NCBI RefSeq assembly: GCF_001424305.1
Contig: NZ_LMPD01000008.1
Coordinates: 124,001 to 188,000, forward strand
Direction: 5' to 3'
DNA from: Pedobacter sp. Leaf176
GTDB lineage: Bacteria; Bacteroidota; Bacteroidia; Sphingobacteriales; Sphingobacteriaceae
DNA: 64,000 bases
A program made the position numbers and the translations under genes. This document shows positions 16,862-26,467 of this stretch, one piece after another. Below the pieces are notes generated by a model. The model had not been told where the DNA came from. It made no database searches and was given only the letters and a program-made list of their open reading frames with translations. Within the stretch, counting starts at the first letter, position 1; each line of letters opens with the position of its first letter.

Positions 16862-18181
16862 ATGAGGAAAAGTATTTTAATAGTTTTTACACTATTATTT
16901 TTTACAACAGCGTCTTTCGCACAAAATGTTATCAGCCTTTTTAACGGAGCAAATAATTTTTTCCAGCTGTTAGAGGATGGAAAGTTTACCGAAGCATATG
17001 GTAATTTTGACGAAACTGTTAAGACCAAATTAACAGAAGAACAATTAAAAAAGCTATGGGCTGATGTACATGCGAATCTCGGAAAATCGAAATCTATTGA
17101 GGCTGTTCAAAGTAAAGTTCAGGGCGACTTTTTCGCGGTTACTGTAGCAGGTGAGTTTGAAAGGGGTACGCAAAATTTTATCCTTGGCTTTAATAAAACT
17201 CAAAAAATAGTTGGTTTTTTTCTAGCCCCAAAACCGGTAACGGCTAAATATCTGTCGCCTTCCTACGCTGACACCACATTATATACAGAAAAAGCTACAT
17301 ACCTGGCTCTTCCAGGGCATCAATTGGCCGCGATTATCACCACACCTAAAAATCTTAAAAATTTCCCTATGGTTGTATTTGTTCATGGATCTGGTCCTTC
17401 AGATATGGACGAGACCGTTGGTCCGAACAAACCTTTTAAAGATTTGGCTGCTGGTTTAGCGGCTCAAGGTATTGGATCTATCCGATATGTGAAGAGAACA
17501 TTGGTTTATGCTCAGGAATTTAATAAGGTATATACGGTTAAAGAAGAAGTAATAGATGATGCTGTGGCAGCATTAGCTATGGCTAAAACAGTTCCGGGGG
17601 CCGACATAAAAAATATTTATCTTTTCGGACATAGTTTAGGCGGCATGCTTGCACCGCGGATTGCGAGTCAGGTTCCGGATTTAAGTGGTATTATCTTAGC
17701 TGCAGCGCCCGCCAGAAAGTTGCCCGACTTACTAACCGAGCAAAACAAGTACCTTTTTGAGAAAATGAATGATACTGCAAAAATGGCCAAAGTGCAATAT
17801 GATATGGCTATAACTGAAATTGCAAAAGGTAATATCACACAACTGGGTGCCATAAAACCGGACTCTTCTATTTTAGGTATACCAGCAGCTTATTGGGTAG
17901 ACATTAATAACTATGACCAGATAGCTGTTGCCAAAAAATTAACTAAGCCGCGAATCTTTGTTATTCAGGGAGGGAATGATTTTCAGGTCGCACAAAAGGA
18001 TTATGATTTGTGGAAAGCTGGCTTGGCAGGCAATACGAATGCAGAATTTAAATTTTATCCAGAACTAAACCACCTGTTGAGTCAACAGGTCGAAAAAGGG
18101 ACCGGTGTTCAATACCAATCATTCTCCAGTGTTTCGGCCACATTAATTAACGACATAGTAGCCTGGATAAAAATAAAGTAA
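16862..18181 (+). CDS. Secreted alpha/beta hydrolase with N-terminal DUF3887 domain
   Basis: A 439-residue exported protein with a signal peptide ending near SFAQN (~21). Residues ~25-120 resemble DUF3887, a small cystatin-like domain. The rest is an alpha/beta hydrolase: oxyanion segment VFVHGSGPSD, nucleophile elbow GHSLGG with Ser258, an acidic residue near IFVIQGGNDFQV and a likely catalytic histidine in ELNHLL. It should hydrolyse an ester or peptide bond in the periplasm; the substrate is unknown. It is followed by a terminator, so it appears to be a single-gene unit. Confidence 0.85.
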   Translation: MRKSILIVFTLLFFTTASFAQNVISLFNGANNFFQLLEDGKFTEAYGNFDETVKTKLTEEQLKKLWADVHANLGKSKSIEAVQSKVQGDFFAVTVAGEFERGTQNFILGFNKTQKIVGFFLAPKPVTAKYLSPSYADTTLYTEKATYLALPGHQLAAIITTPKNLKNFPMVVFVHGSGPSDMDETVGPNKPFKDLAAGLAAQGIGSIRYVKRTLVYAQEFNKVYTVKEEVIDDAVAALAMAKTVPGADIKNIYLFGHSLGGMLAPRIASQVPDLSGIILAAAPARKLPDLLTEQNKYLFEKMNDTAKMAKVQYDMAITEIAKGNITQLGAIKPDSSILGIPAAYWVDINNYDQIAVAKKLTKPRIFVIQGGNDFQVAQKDYDLWKAGLAGNTNAEFKFYPELNHLLSQQVEKGTGVQYQSFSSVSATLINDIVAWIKIK

Positions 18182-18197
18182 TTCTCGTGCAACATAG

Positions 18198-18236
18198 AAT
18201 AGTCTTATATTACATATTACTTAAGGCTATTTTGTT
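18198..18236 (+). terminator. Probable terminator
   Basis: Stem AATAGTCTT (18198-18206) / AAGGCTATT (18223-18231) with one G-U pair, followed by TTGTTT, 17 bp after the hydrolase stop. Confidence 0.6.
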
Positions 18237-18301
18237 TAACGTAATATTTAATGGATCTGTAAGCAGCAATATTATTATATTTAATAAAAATTTATTTTTT
18301 A

Positions 18302-20920
18302 ATGAATAGAGAATATTCCGACGATGAGAAGTTTTCGTCCCTCGTTGATTCATCGCCAATGCCAACAGCTATTTACAAAGGGCGGCAAATGGTTATCAGC
18401 TTCGCTAATCAGGCCATGATTGATTTGTGGGGAAAGGATGAGTCTGTTATCGGAATGCCACTTAAACAGGCATTGCCTGAACTTGATGGCCAGCCTTTTC
18501 ACGATATTTTGGCCCATGTTTTCGATACTGGTGAAACTTATTATGCTAAAGAATCGAGTGCCGATTTAGTGGTAAATGGTAGGCTGCAAACATTTTATTT
18601 CACTTTTACTTATAAACCAATAAAAGATTGCGATGGCCAAACGTATGCCATAATAAACACCGCGGCACATTTAACAGAATTGGTTTCCGCAAGAAAGGAA
18701 ATTGCAGAAACCCAAGAGCGGTTGGCCTTCGCATTGCAATCTGCTGGCATAGGAACCTGGGATTTAGACCCGATAAATAGCAAGGTGAACTGGGATAATC
18801 GCTGTCGCGAACTTTTCGGGTTTTCGCCTGAAGGAGAAATTGCTTATGAAGATGTTCTTAGTCGGATATATCCTGATGATGAAGCAATGGTCAATGCGGC
18901 TGTTATAGCAGCAGTTGATCCGAAGGGGGAAGGTAATTACGATATCAGATATCGTACATTAAATAAAGAAATAAATCAGTTGCGTTGGGTGCATTGTAAG
19001 GGAAAAGCATATTTTAATGCTGAAAATATTGCGTATCGTTTTGCTGGAATTGCGCAGGATGTAACAAGCGAAGTGGTAAGCAAAAGACGTGAACAGCAAT
19101 TAATGAGTTTGGTAAGTCATAATGCCGACCATATGACAGTAGCCGACATGGAAGGCAATTTAATTTACATGAATGCTGCATCGAGAAACCTGCTAGGAGT
19201 TGGGTTAGACGCTGATGTTACCAAATTAAGTGCAAAAGATTTTTATACACCCGAAGAGCTTGACAGGGTTCAAAATCACATAATAAAAGAGATAACAGAA
19301 ACGTCTGGTTGGCAAGGCACCATTAACCTTCGGAATTTTATAACAAAGGAAATCATCCCTTGCAATGTAAATTATTTGCTAATCAAAGATCCTGAAAGTG
19401 GTGATGTAATTGGAAGAGGCGCAACTGCCCGCGATTTACGCCCCGAAATTAAAGCAAAAGCAGAATTGCAGCGTTTAGCCACAATTGTTGATAGCAGCGA
19501 AGATTTCTGTAATTATTGTGACATACAGGGAAACACTTTTTATATAAACCCGTCGGGAATCGCTTTAATAGGAATTGATGAAGCACAAATTAGTAAAAGT
19601 AACTTATTTGATTACCATAGTGAGGCAACAAACGAACTTATTAAACGTGAAATTCTGCCCGTATTGTTGAGTAAAGGTAAGTGGTCCGGAGAATTAGAAC
19701 TACTTCACCAAAAAACAGGAGAAATTATTCCAATTCATAAGCAACTTTATGCGATTCGGGAAGAAATAACCAACACACCTGTGGCAATAGCGGGTATTGC
19801 CCGTGATTTACGACCAGAATTAAATGCCAGGAAAATTCTGAATGACAAAAATGAAGCTCTGCAACGGGCTTTTAACGAATTGGAGTTTTTAGCAAATACT
19901 GTACCTTCAATCGTTTGGACGAGCAGGCCGGACGGAACCCTGGATTACATAAACCAACGTTGGTACGACCAGAGTGGTAGACCCAAAGAAGAGGTAATTT
20001 CTTCGACTTTGACTGAAGCGGTTCACCCTGACGATAAGGCTCATGCAAGTGCAGCCTGGGCACATGCTTTAGAGACCGGAGATCCGTACGAAACCGAGTA
20101 TAGGATTAAAGATAGATTTAATGAATATCGTTGGTTTTTAGTTAGAGCATTACCATTAAAAAATGCGCATGGTGAAATAGTAAAATGGTATGGAACAAAT
20201 ACCGATGTGCATCATCAAAAAGAGTTAGAAAAGCAAAAAGATGATTTTCTTGGTATTGCGAGCCACGAATTAAAAACGCCTGTTACCAGTTTAAAAGCGT
20301 ATTCGCAAGTTTTGGAAGCGATGTTTAAGCGTTCTGGCGATTTAAAAAATGCAGAATTCCTGTCCAGAATGAACAAGCAAGTAGACAGGTTGACCAATTT
20401 AATTGGTGATTTACTCGATGTGACCAAGATTAATGCGGGCAGACTTCAGTTCAACCACTCTATGTTTGATTTTAATGAAATGGTAGAAGAGGTAATCGAA
20501 GATGTTCAACGAACTTCAGCAAAGCACATCATCAATAAAAACCTGAAGTTTAAACGAGCGATTTTTGGTGATAGAGAAAGGGTTTGCCAGGTAGTTACAA
20601 ACTTATTAACTAACGCCGTCAAATATTCACCTGATGCAAATGAGGTTGTTATTTACACCGAAGACCATGAGGAACATGTAAGGGTTTGTGTACAGGATTA
20701 CGGGATAGGTATAAGCAGTGAGAAAAAGGACCATGTTTTCGAGCAGTTTTACCGTGTAAGCGGAAATAAAGAACATACTTTTCCCGGCCTCGGTTTAGGT
20801 TTATACATTTCTTCTGAAATTGTCAAAAGGCTAAAGGGAAAAATTTGGGTAAATTCGGTTGAAGGAAAGGGCTCAACCTTCTGTTTTTCTATTCCTGTGA
20901 AACAAGAAATCATTCTTTAA
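18302..20920 (+). CDS. Multi-PAS sensor histidine kinase
   Basis: An 872-residue protein without evident membrane segments, so probably a cytoplasmic sensor. The N-terminal half to residue ~640 contains about five PAS/PAC units, visible from repeated motifs such as GIAQDVTSE and IARDLRPELNA. A HisKA domain follows, with phosphoacceptor His655 in ASHELKTP. A HATPase domain has its N box near VTNLLTNAVKYS and G boxes DYGIGIS and GLGLGLYIS. No receiver domain or response regulator gene is adjacent, so the partner must be elsewhere. The signal is unknown. Confidence 0.92.
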   Translation: MNREYSDDEKFSSLVDSSPMPTAIYKGRQMVISFANQAMIDLWGKDESVIGMPLKQALPELDGQPFHDILAHVFDTGETYYAKESSADLVVNGRLQTFYFTFTYKPIKDCDGQTYAIINTAAHLTELVSARKEIAETQERLAFALQSAGIGTWDLDPINSKVNWDNRCRELFGFSPEGEIAYEDVLSRIYPDDEAMVNAAVIAAVDPKGEGNYDIRYRTLNKEINQLRWVHCKGKAYFNAENIAYRFAGIAQDVTSEVVSKRREQQLMSLVSHNADHMTVADMEGNLIYMNAASRNLLGVGLDADVTKLSAKDFYTPEELDRVQNHIIKEITETSGWQGTINLRNFITKEIIPCNVNYLLIKDPESGDVIGRGATARDLRPEIKAKAELQRLATIVDSSEDFCNYCDIQGNTFYINPSGIALIGIDEAQISKSNLFDYHSEATNELIKREILPVLLSKGKWSGELELLHQKTGEIIPIHKQLYAIREEITNTPVAIAGIARDLRPELNARKILNDKNEALQRAFNELEFLANTVPSIVWTSRPDGTLDYINQRWYDQSGRPKEEVISSTLTEAVHPDDKAHASAAWAHALETGDPYETEYRIKDRFNEYRWFLVRALPLKNAHGEIVKWYGTNTDVHHQKELEKQKDDFLGIASHELKTPVTSLKAYSQVLEAMFKRSGDLKNAEFLSRMNKQVDRLTNLIGDLLDVTKINAGRLQFNHSMFDFNEMVEEVIEDVQRTSAKHIINKNLKFKRAIFGDRERVCQVVTNLLTNAVKYSPDANEVVIYTEDHEEHVRVCVQDYGIGISSEKKDHVFEQFYRVSGNKEHTFPGLGLGLYISSEIVKRLKGKIWVNSVEGKGSTFCFSIPVKQEIIL

Positions 20921-20982
20921 TGCATTCTTTTCAAACAAAATGATAAAATAGTCGGTTCTAATGGATATTAAGCCGAAGCATT

Positions 20983-21951
20983 ATGACTAAGAAGAAAGTA
21001 ACTTTTAAAGGGATTTGGGAAGTTTTGAAAGCCTCGTTTACGGGTTTTACTGATCATAAAGTAACGAAGTTAAGCGGCTCTCTGGCCTATTATACAGTTT
21101 TTTCAATGGCACCCTTGCTGGTAATCATAATATCACTCTGTGGCATTTTTCTAAAAAGAGAGGCTGCAGAAGGTCAGGTTTACGCCCAGCTTGCAGGTTT
21201 TTTAGGCAAGGACACTGCGATACAATTGCAACAGATTATTAAAAGTGCCTACCTCAACGGCAAAAGTACAATCGCATTCATTATCGGTTTAGTAACCTTA
21301 TTAATTGGTGCGACAACCATTTTTGGTGACATTCAGGATTCCATAAATACCATATGGGGACTAAAACCAAAACCAAAAAGAGGTTGGTTAAAAATGTTGC
21401 AAAACCGGTTTTTATCTTTCTCTGTAATTGTAAGTCTGGGTTTCGTTTTAATGGTTTCCCTCGTCGTAAATACTGTTGTTGATGCCTTTAGCAAAAGGCT
21501 AGAAGCCAGGTTTGAAGAAGTATCTGTGGTGGTATTCTATGTGCTGAATATGGCGATTACACTAGCAGTAATATCGTTGATGTTTGCTGTTATTTTTAAA
21601 GTTTTACCGGATGCAATCATTAAATGGCGTGATGTTATTTTAGGCTCCATCGTAACAGGTGTTTTATTTATGATAGGTAAGTTTGGGATATCTTTTTACA
21701 TTGGTTCGAGCAATGTTGGCAGTACATATGGCGCAGCGGGATCTCTGGTTATTCTATTGCTTTGGACTTATTATTCGTCCATCATTTTATATTTTGGTGC
21801 AGAGTTTACCAAGGCCTATGCTGTAGCCTACGGTTCAGAAATCCATCCCTCACATTATGCCGTTACAACAAAAGAAGTTGAAATTGAAACTGAAGGTAAT
21901 TCTATTCAGGATAACCACAAAGATTTGCAAAAAAAGGTTCCTAAAGAATAA
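20983..21951 (+). CDS. YihY/BrkB family inner membrane protein
   Basis: A 322-residue integral membrane protein with about six hydrophobic segments. The family signature is at the N-terminus (KLSGSLAYYTVFSMAPLLVIIISL), with the later segments GSTYGAAGSLVILLLWTYYSSIILYFGAEFTKAYA. The family was once mislabelled ribonuclease BN; its biochemical role is unsettled, possibly transport. The C-terminal ~45 residues are charged and cytoplasmic. It ends 4 bp before the convergent yjbQ-like gene. Confidence 0.9.
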   Translation: MTKKKVTFKGIWEVLKASFTGFTDHKVTKLSGSLAYYTVFSMAPLLVIIISLCGIFLKREAAEGQVYAQLAGFLGKDTAIQLQQIIKSAYLNGKSTIAFIIGLVTLLIGATTIFGDIQDSINTIWGLKPKPKRGWLKMLQNRFLSFSVIVSLGFVLMVSLVVNTVVDAFSKRLEARFEEVSVVVFYVLNMAITLAVISLMFAVIFKVLPDAIIKWRDVILGSIVTGVLFMIGKFGISFYIGSSNVGSTYGAAGSLVILLLWTYYSSIILYFGAEFTKAYAVAYGSEIHPSHYAVTTKEVEIETEGNSIQDNHKDLQKKVPKE

Positions 21952-21955
21952 TAGT

Positions 21956-22378
21956 CTATTCACCCCAGGCGGTAACCATAATTTTTCGTTGGCCGCCACG
22001 ATTTCGATGTTCACACAAGTAAATACCCTGCCAGGTACCCAGTGCTAACTTACCATTTCGAACCGGAATTGTAACAGAAGCACCCAATAGCGCAGCCTTC
22101 AAATGTGCGGGCATATCATCCGAACCTTCATAATCGTGTTCATAATCCGGATCATTTTCCGGAACTGCCTTATTGAAATACATTTCAAAATCTACCCTAA
22201 CTGTTGGATCAGCATTTTCGTTGATGGTTAGTGATGCTGAAGTATGCTGAATAAAAACCTGACAAATGCCTGCATTAATTTCCTTAAGTTCAGGAAAGGC
22301 ATTAACAACTTCATCAGTTATCAAATGGAAACCCCTCTTACGTTCCCTTATTGCAAATGCTTGCTGAAATATTTTCAT
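21956..22378 (-). CDS. YjbQ/UPF0047 family protein
   Basis: A 140-residue soluble protein of the YjbQ family, annotated in several databases as a secondary thiamine-phosphate synthase. Visible signatures are TSASLTINENADPTVR, a DYEHDYEGSDDMPAHLKA loop and the C-terminal GTWQGIYLCEHRNRGG, together the metal-binding histidines and acidic residues of the trimeric fold. It is read away from the peptidase gene, with 2 bp between them on the same strand, so the two probably form an operon. The physiological role in this organism is uncertain. Confidence 0.9.
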   Translation of the reverse strand: MKIFQQAFAIRERKRGFHLITDEVVNAFPELKEINAGICQVFIQHTSASLTINENADPTVRVDFEMYFNKAVPENDPDYEHDYEGSDDMPAHLKAALLGASVTIPVRNGKLALGTWQGIYLCEHRNRGGQRKIMVTAWGE

Positions 22379-22380
22379 TG

Positions 22381-23700
22381 TTATTTTTTTATCCAGCCAG
22401 ATTGTGAATTTTTATCACTTATTAAGCTATAATTTCCAAAGTTACCTAATAAATCTACGCTTTCACCTTCCTTTAAATCTACTTTAACAGCTGCAAGGCT
22501 ATCTGGCTTATCATAAACTGAGGAATTGGCTAATGTAATTTTAATCTTTCTAATTGGATTGGAAACCTGAATCAGTTCTGTACTCCTTATGAAGCCTGAA
22601 TTACCATCCGGCAACTCTGTTTTATACCAGTTGGAAGTGGCTGAACGAATTTTGACAACAGTACCTGGGGCTAATTGTGTAACCGGCGTTGAATTTGAAT
22701 TGGAAGCGGATCTTAAAGCAACTTTCGATGTTGTTCTTAAGGTTTTATTTAGATTGGCAACTGAAGCTGTGATTTTTGCCGCTGGCTTCACAGTTGGGTT
22801 TATAAAAGGTAATGGGTCTATTGCGCCTCCAAAAGTGTAAATACCAAAATGCAGATGCGGCGCAGTGGTTTTTGCATTTCCAGTGTTGCCTATTAAACCA
22901 AGAGTATCTCCTGCTAAAACATTTTGCCCTTCCTTTACTATCTGTTCATCTAAATGTGCGTAATATAAGGTGTAATCTTTACCTTTCGGCCTGAGCCAGA
23001 TTACTTTGCCGCCTAAGTTATTTTCATTAACCTTAACCACTGTACCATCGTTTGTTGCGATAACCGGACTTCTGAATGTGCCAAATATGTCTACGCCTTC
23101 GTGTTTACGATCGCCATTATCCCTTCCATCACCCCAAAAACTCTTTATATTATTTTTTCCGGTTTGCGTTGGAAAGCCTAATGAAGGACCTACGGTAATT
23201 TTTAATGTGTATTCTGAACTTCTTAAAAGTTCTGGCTGAAGCCGGATCAAATACGCCCCTGTTTCGTCAACATCTAATTTAATATCATTTCCAAGGGTAT
23301 CTGCAGAAGCCAGTAACTTTGCATTTCCATCAGTTGGTAATTTCCAGATATCGATGTAAATTTTCGCGCCATCTACTGGCTTTTTCTGTAAGGATAACTC
23401 AATCTTTGTTCCGCGAACAGCATTAAATTTATAGGCTGCGGCATTTGCTTTTTCTGCAGCGAAATATCCGGTTTCCTGGTATGGAACGGTGATAGAAAGT
23501 GCTTTTTGCATACTTGTACTTGCTGCAGTAATCCAGTCAGCACCCAGAGCAGTCTTATCTAATCCTGCAGAAATCAGTTTGCGTTGATATACTTCATGGG
23601 GCGATGTCGCCTTAAACAAATTCACAGAACCTGATTTACACGATAGATATCCGGATGTTATTAAAATGATTACAATTATTTTTGTAAAACGAAAATTCAT
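22381..23700 (-). CDS. M23 family peptidase lipoprotein with SH3-like domain
   Basis: A 439-residue lipoprotein whose signal ends in the lipobox YLSC (C21). A central LytM/M23 domain contains the zinc ligands HEGVD (~200) and HLHFG (~281). The C-terminal part (~330-439) has two SH3-like strands sets including LAPGTVVKIRSATSNWYKTEL. It should cleave peptidoglycan cross-links or regulate amidases from the inner leaflet of the outer membrane. The first zinc-ligand block and the HxH block are intact, so activity is plausible. It probably shares a transcript with the downstream yjbQ-like gene. Confidence 0.9.
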   Translation of the reverse strand: MNFRFTKIIVIILITSGYLSCKSGSVNLFKATSPHEVYQRKLISAGLDKTALGADWITAASTSMQKALSITVPYQETGYFAAEKANAAAYKFNAVRGTKIELSLQKKPVDGAKIYIDIWKLPTDGNAKLLASADTLGNDIKLDVDETGAYLIRLQPELLRSSEYTLKITVGPSLGFPTQTGKNNIKSFWGDGRDNGDRKHEGVDIFGTFRSPVIATNDGTVVKVNENNLGGKVIWLRPKGKDYTLYYAHLDEQIVKEGQNVLAGDTLGLIGNTGNAKTTAPHLHFGIYTFGGAIDPLPFINPTVKPAAKITASVANLNKTLRTTSKVALRSASNSNSTPVTQLAPGTVVKIRSATSNWYKTELPDGNSGFIRSTELIQVSNPIRKIKITLANSSVYDKPDSLAAVKVDLKEGESVDLLGNFGNYSLISDKNSQSGWIKK

Positions 23701-24034
23701 ATAATAAAGTTATTCTGTCATTTTATAAACAAAAAAAGGCAATACAGGTTTTTATTGTTCGGCAGAATACAACAGATCACCTCCAGGGAAATTGCTTTTA
23801 AAACATTAGTAAAAATTAATTAGCCACAGAAGCACAGAAATCACGGATGAGATTAAAGTTTTTCGTGCTTCCGTGGTAAACATAATGCTAAGGCATGCGC
23901 AGAAAGATTAAGAATTATCAGAGAAAAGTTAAAAGCGATTTTCCTGAGATCACCCTCTGTTATGGTTATTCTTGTCTGAAGTTTATATATATTTGCAATG
24001 CAAGTAACCTGATTCATTACCTTAATTTTTATCG
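23701..24034. other. Intergenic region with REP-like inverted repeat
   Basis: This 334-bp divergent spacer separates the M23 gene from kduI. It contains an imperfect inverted repeat at 23824-23876 (CCACAGAAGCACAGAAA against TTTCGTGCTTCCGTGG), another intergenic palindrome family. No gene is seen. Promoters for both neighbours must lie here but none matches the consensus well enough to place. Confidence 0.6.
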
Positions 24035-24874
24035 ATGAACAAATTTGAAAGCCGTTACGCTCAAAGCCCAAAAGAAGTTAAACAAATGGACACCGCTGCC
24101 TTGCGGGAAAACTTTTTAATTGAAGCTATTTTTGAACCCAACTGCATTAATCTGACTTTATCCCATTTCGACAGGTATATTGTTGGCGGTGCAATGCCAG
24201 TCGATGAAAAAATCGAATTGCCAAACCCTGATGCTTTAAAGGCAAATTTCTTTTTAGAACGAAGAGAAATTGGGATCATAAATGTAGGCGGAAAGGCAAT
24301 TATTACAGTCGGCGATGAAAAATTTGAATTGGATTTCAAAGAAGCTTTATATATAGGTAAAGGTGTTCAGGGTGTTTCTTTCGAATCTGCAGATAAAACA
24401 CAGCCTGCAAAATTATACATCAATTCGGCACCGGCTCATCACAGCTATCCAACAAAAAAAGTGAGTAAAGTTGATGCTGAAATTGTCGAATTAGGCACAC
24501 CTGAAACCGCAAATCATCGTGTAATTAATAAACTTCTTGTAAACAGCGTTTTACCAACCTGCCAGTTGCAAATGGGTATGACTGAATTAAAATCGGGAAG
24601 TGTTTGGAATACGATGCCTGCACATACACACGACCGGAGGATGGAGGCTTATTTCTATTTCGAGGTTCCACAGGGGCAAAGTGTTTGTCATTTCATGGGT
24701 CAGCCGCAAGAAACCCGCCACATCTGGATGCAGAACGACCAGGCCGTAATTTCTCCAAATTGGTCGATACATTCGGGCGTAGGTACCAGTAATTATACTT
24801 TTATCTGGGGTATGGCTGGTGAAAATCTTGATTATGGAGACATGGATCATTGTGCAATAACTGAATTAAAATAG
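24035..24874 (+). CDS. kduI: 5-dehydro-4-deoxy-D-glucuronate isomerase
   Basis: A 279-residue cytoplasmic cupin enzyme converting 5-keto-4-deoxyuronate to 2,5-diketo-3-deoxygluconate in pectin and glycosaminoglycan breakdown. Typical features are MNKFESRYAQSPKEVKQMDT at the start and the metal-binding set TMPAHTHDRRMEAYFYF (~195-211) with a further histidine in NWSIHSG. The length is normal. kduD follows 47 bp later, giving the standard two-step pair. Confidence 0.95.
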   Translation: MNKFESRYAQSPKEVKQMDTAALRENFLIEAIFEPNCINLTLSHFDRYIVGGAMPVDEKIELPNPDALKANFFLERREIGIINVGGKAIITVGDEKFELDFKEALYIGKGVQGVSFESADKTQPAKLYINSAPAHHSYPTKKVSKVDAEIVELGTPETANHRVINKLLVNSVLPTCQLQMGMTELKSGSVWNTMPAHTHDRRMEAYFYFEVPQGQSVCHFMGQPQETRHIWMQNDQAVISPNWSIHSGVGTSNYTFIWGMAGENLDYGDMDHCAITELK

Positions 24875-24921
24875 TAACCAGACCCAAAGGGAATTGAAGA
24901 TTAATTGTTAATAGAAATAAA

Positions 24922-25686
24922 ATGTCAAACATATTTGATTTAACGGGTAAAACTGCATTGGTAACAGGTTGCAAAAGGGGGATAGGCAAAGCAATGGCTT
25001 TGGCTCTAGCGGAAGCGGGAGCCAATATAATTGGTGTTTCTGCCAGTCTTGAACTTGAAGGAAGTGCTGTCGAAAAAGAAATCCTCGCGCTAAACAGGGA
25101 ATTTTTTGCATACCAGTGCGATTTTGGCAATCGCGAAGCAATAAAAGAATTTATAGCTGATGTAAAAGCCAATCATCCCGTTATAGATATTTTGGTAAAT
25201 AATGCAGGCACCATTTTACGTAAGCCAATTGCTGAGCATCCAGACGAGTTTTGGGACGAAGTGATTGCCGTAAACCAGACGGCACCATTTATTTTAACCA
25301 GGGAAATAGGTCGGGATATGGTTGCACGTGGCAGTGGTAAAGTTATATTTACAGCTTCTTTACTTTCCTTTCAGGGCGGTATTACAGTTCCGGGTTATGC
25401 GGCGAGTAAAGGTGCAATTGCTTCATTAACGAAAGCATTTGCGAATGAATGGGCTTCTAAAGGTGTGAATGTAAATGCAATAGCACCGGGCTATATCGCA
25501 ACAGATAATACATCCGCACTACGGGAAGATGAAGATAGAAGTAATTCAATTTTAGCCCGAATTCCAGCAGGCAGATGGGGAACTCCAAACGATTTCAAAG
25601 GACCAACTATCTTTTTAGCTTCTAAAGCAGGAGATTATGTTCACGGTACTGTTTTAACAGTGGATGGTGGCTGGATGGGTCGCTAA
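24922..25686 (+). CDS. kduD: 2-dehydro-3-deoxy-D-gluconate 5-dehydrogenase (SDR)
   Basis: A 254-residue short-chain dehydrogenase. Cofactor motif TGCKRGIGKAMA (~15-26), NNAGT (~93), catalytic serine in TASLLS (~145) and YAASK (~159) are all visible. It oxidises or reduces the product of KduI to yield 2-keto-3-deoxygluconate, which enters the KDG pathway. It is co-directional with kduI and followed by a long AT-rich spacer before the SusC gene. Confidence 0.93.
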   Translation: MSNIFDLTGKTALVTGCKRGIGKAMALALAEAGANIIGVSASLELEGSAVEKEILALNREFFAYQCDFGNREAIKEFIADVKANHPVIDILVNNAGTILRKPIAEHPDEFWDEVIAVNQTAPFILTREIGRDMVARGSGKVIFTASLLSFQGGITVPGYAASKGAIASLTKAFANEWASKGVNVNAIAPGYIATDNTSALREDEDRSNSILARIPAGRWGTPNDFKGPTIFLASKAGDYVHGTVLTVDGGWMGR

Positions 25687-26467
25687 GGCTATAAAGCTTA
25701 GCGTTAAAATACATGATATTATTATTTAATCCCAGACTCAGTAAGACTGATATTAAATGCTCAGATATTAGCTTCCAATGCTGATTGTTTTCTCGGGAAA
25801 ATCAGCGTGATAACGCACCTGGCGTCTTTATAATTATTTAAGTTCTGCATTAGGCTCAGATAATGATTTATAACTGAGTGAGCATGGTGGATGGTGCTTA
25901 ATCTCTGGAATCTCTACAGCCTTGGGACTATTTGACTGCTTTTTTGCTGTTAGTTCTATAATTACTCTTCCAGCCGGTAAATTGTAAAATATCCTGACGT
26001 TTTTTTTTAATCGCACATTCCTCTATTTTTGCGTTTGCTAACAGATTTCTTAAATATTGAAAGTCTTTTGATAAAATGAACGATTTATTACAGATTCAAT
26101 TTGTAATTATCATGGAATTCTTGTTTTTTAATTTTTTTTATTCTGGTGACTCATGATTTACGGTTATTATTCAATTTTTATTTTAAAAAATGCATTTTAA
26201 TTTATAGTTTATATGAATTTTCGATAATTAAATTTAAATAATTGATTAATAAATTATGTTTTTCAGTATTAATTAGTTTGTTTTTCCGTTTTATTGGATA
26301 ATTAAATATAAAATTTGAATTTTTTAATTTTTAATAAATAAAATATGATACATAATTAACTTATTCTGGTATTATATTGTCTTTAAGTATTTATAATTCG
26401 TTTTAGCTGGGCTTTAGTGATAGATTAGTGTTAATTAAAACCTAAAATTAAACTAAAACTTATTGCT
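25687..26467. other. Long AT-rich spacer upstream of susC-like gene
   Basis: A 781-bp region without a credible gene. An imperfect hairpin (GCTGATT / AATCAGC, 25779-25808 region) follows kduD but has no T-run. From ~26040 to 26400 the sequence is strongly AT-rich, as is usual for regulated SusC promoters. I could not place a convincing TTG-N20-TAnnTTTG promoter. Confidence 0.5.

Noticed and set aside
25834..26016. Minus-strand 60-residue ORF before susC
   Set aside because: Short, no conserved pattern, in an AT-rich regulatory spacer.
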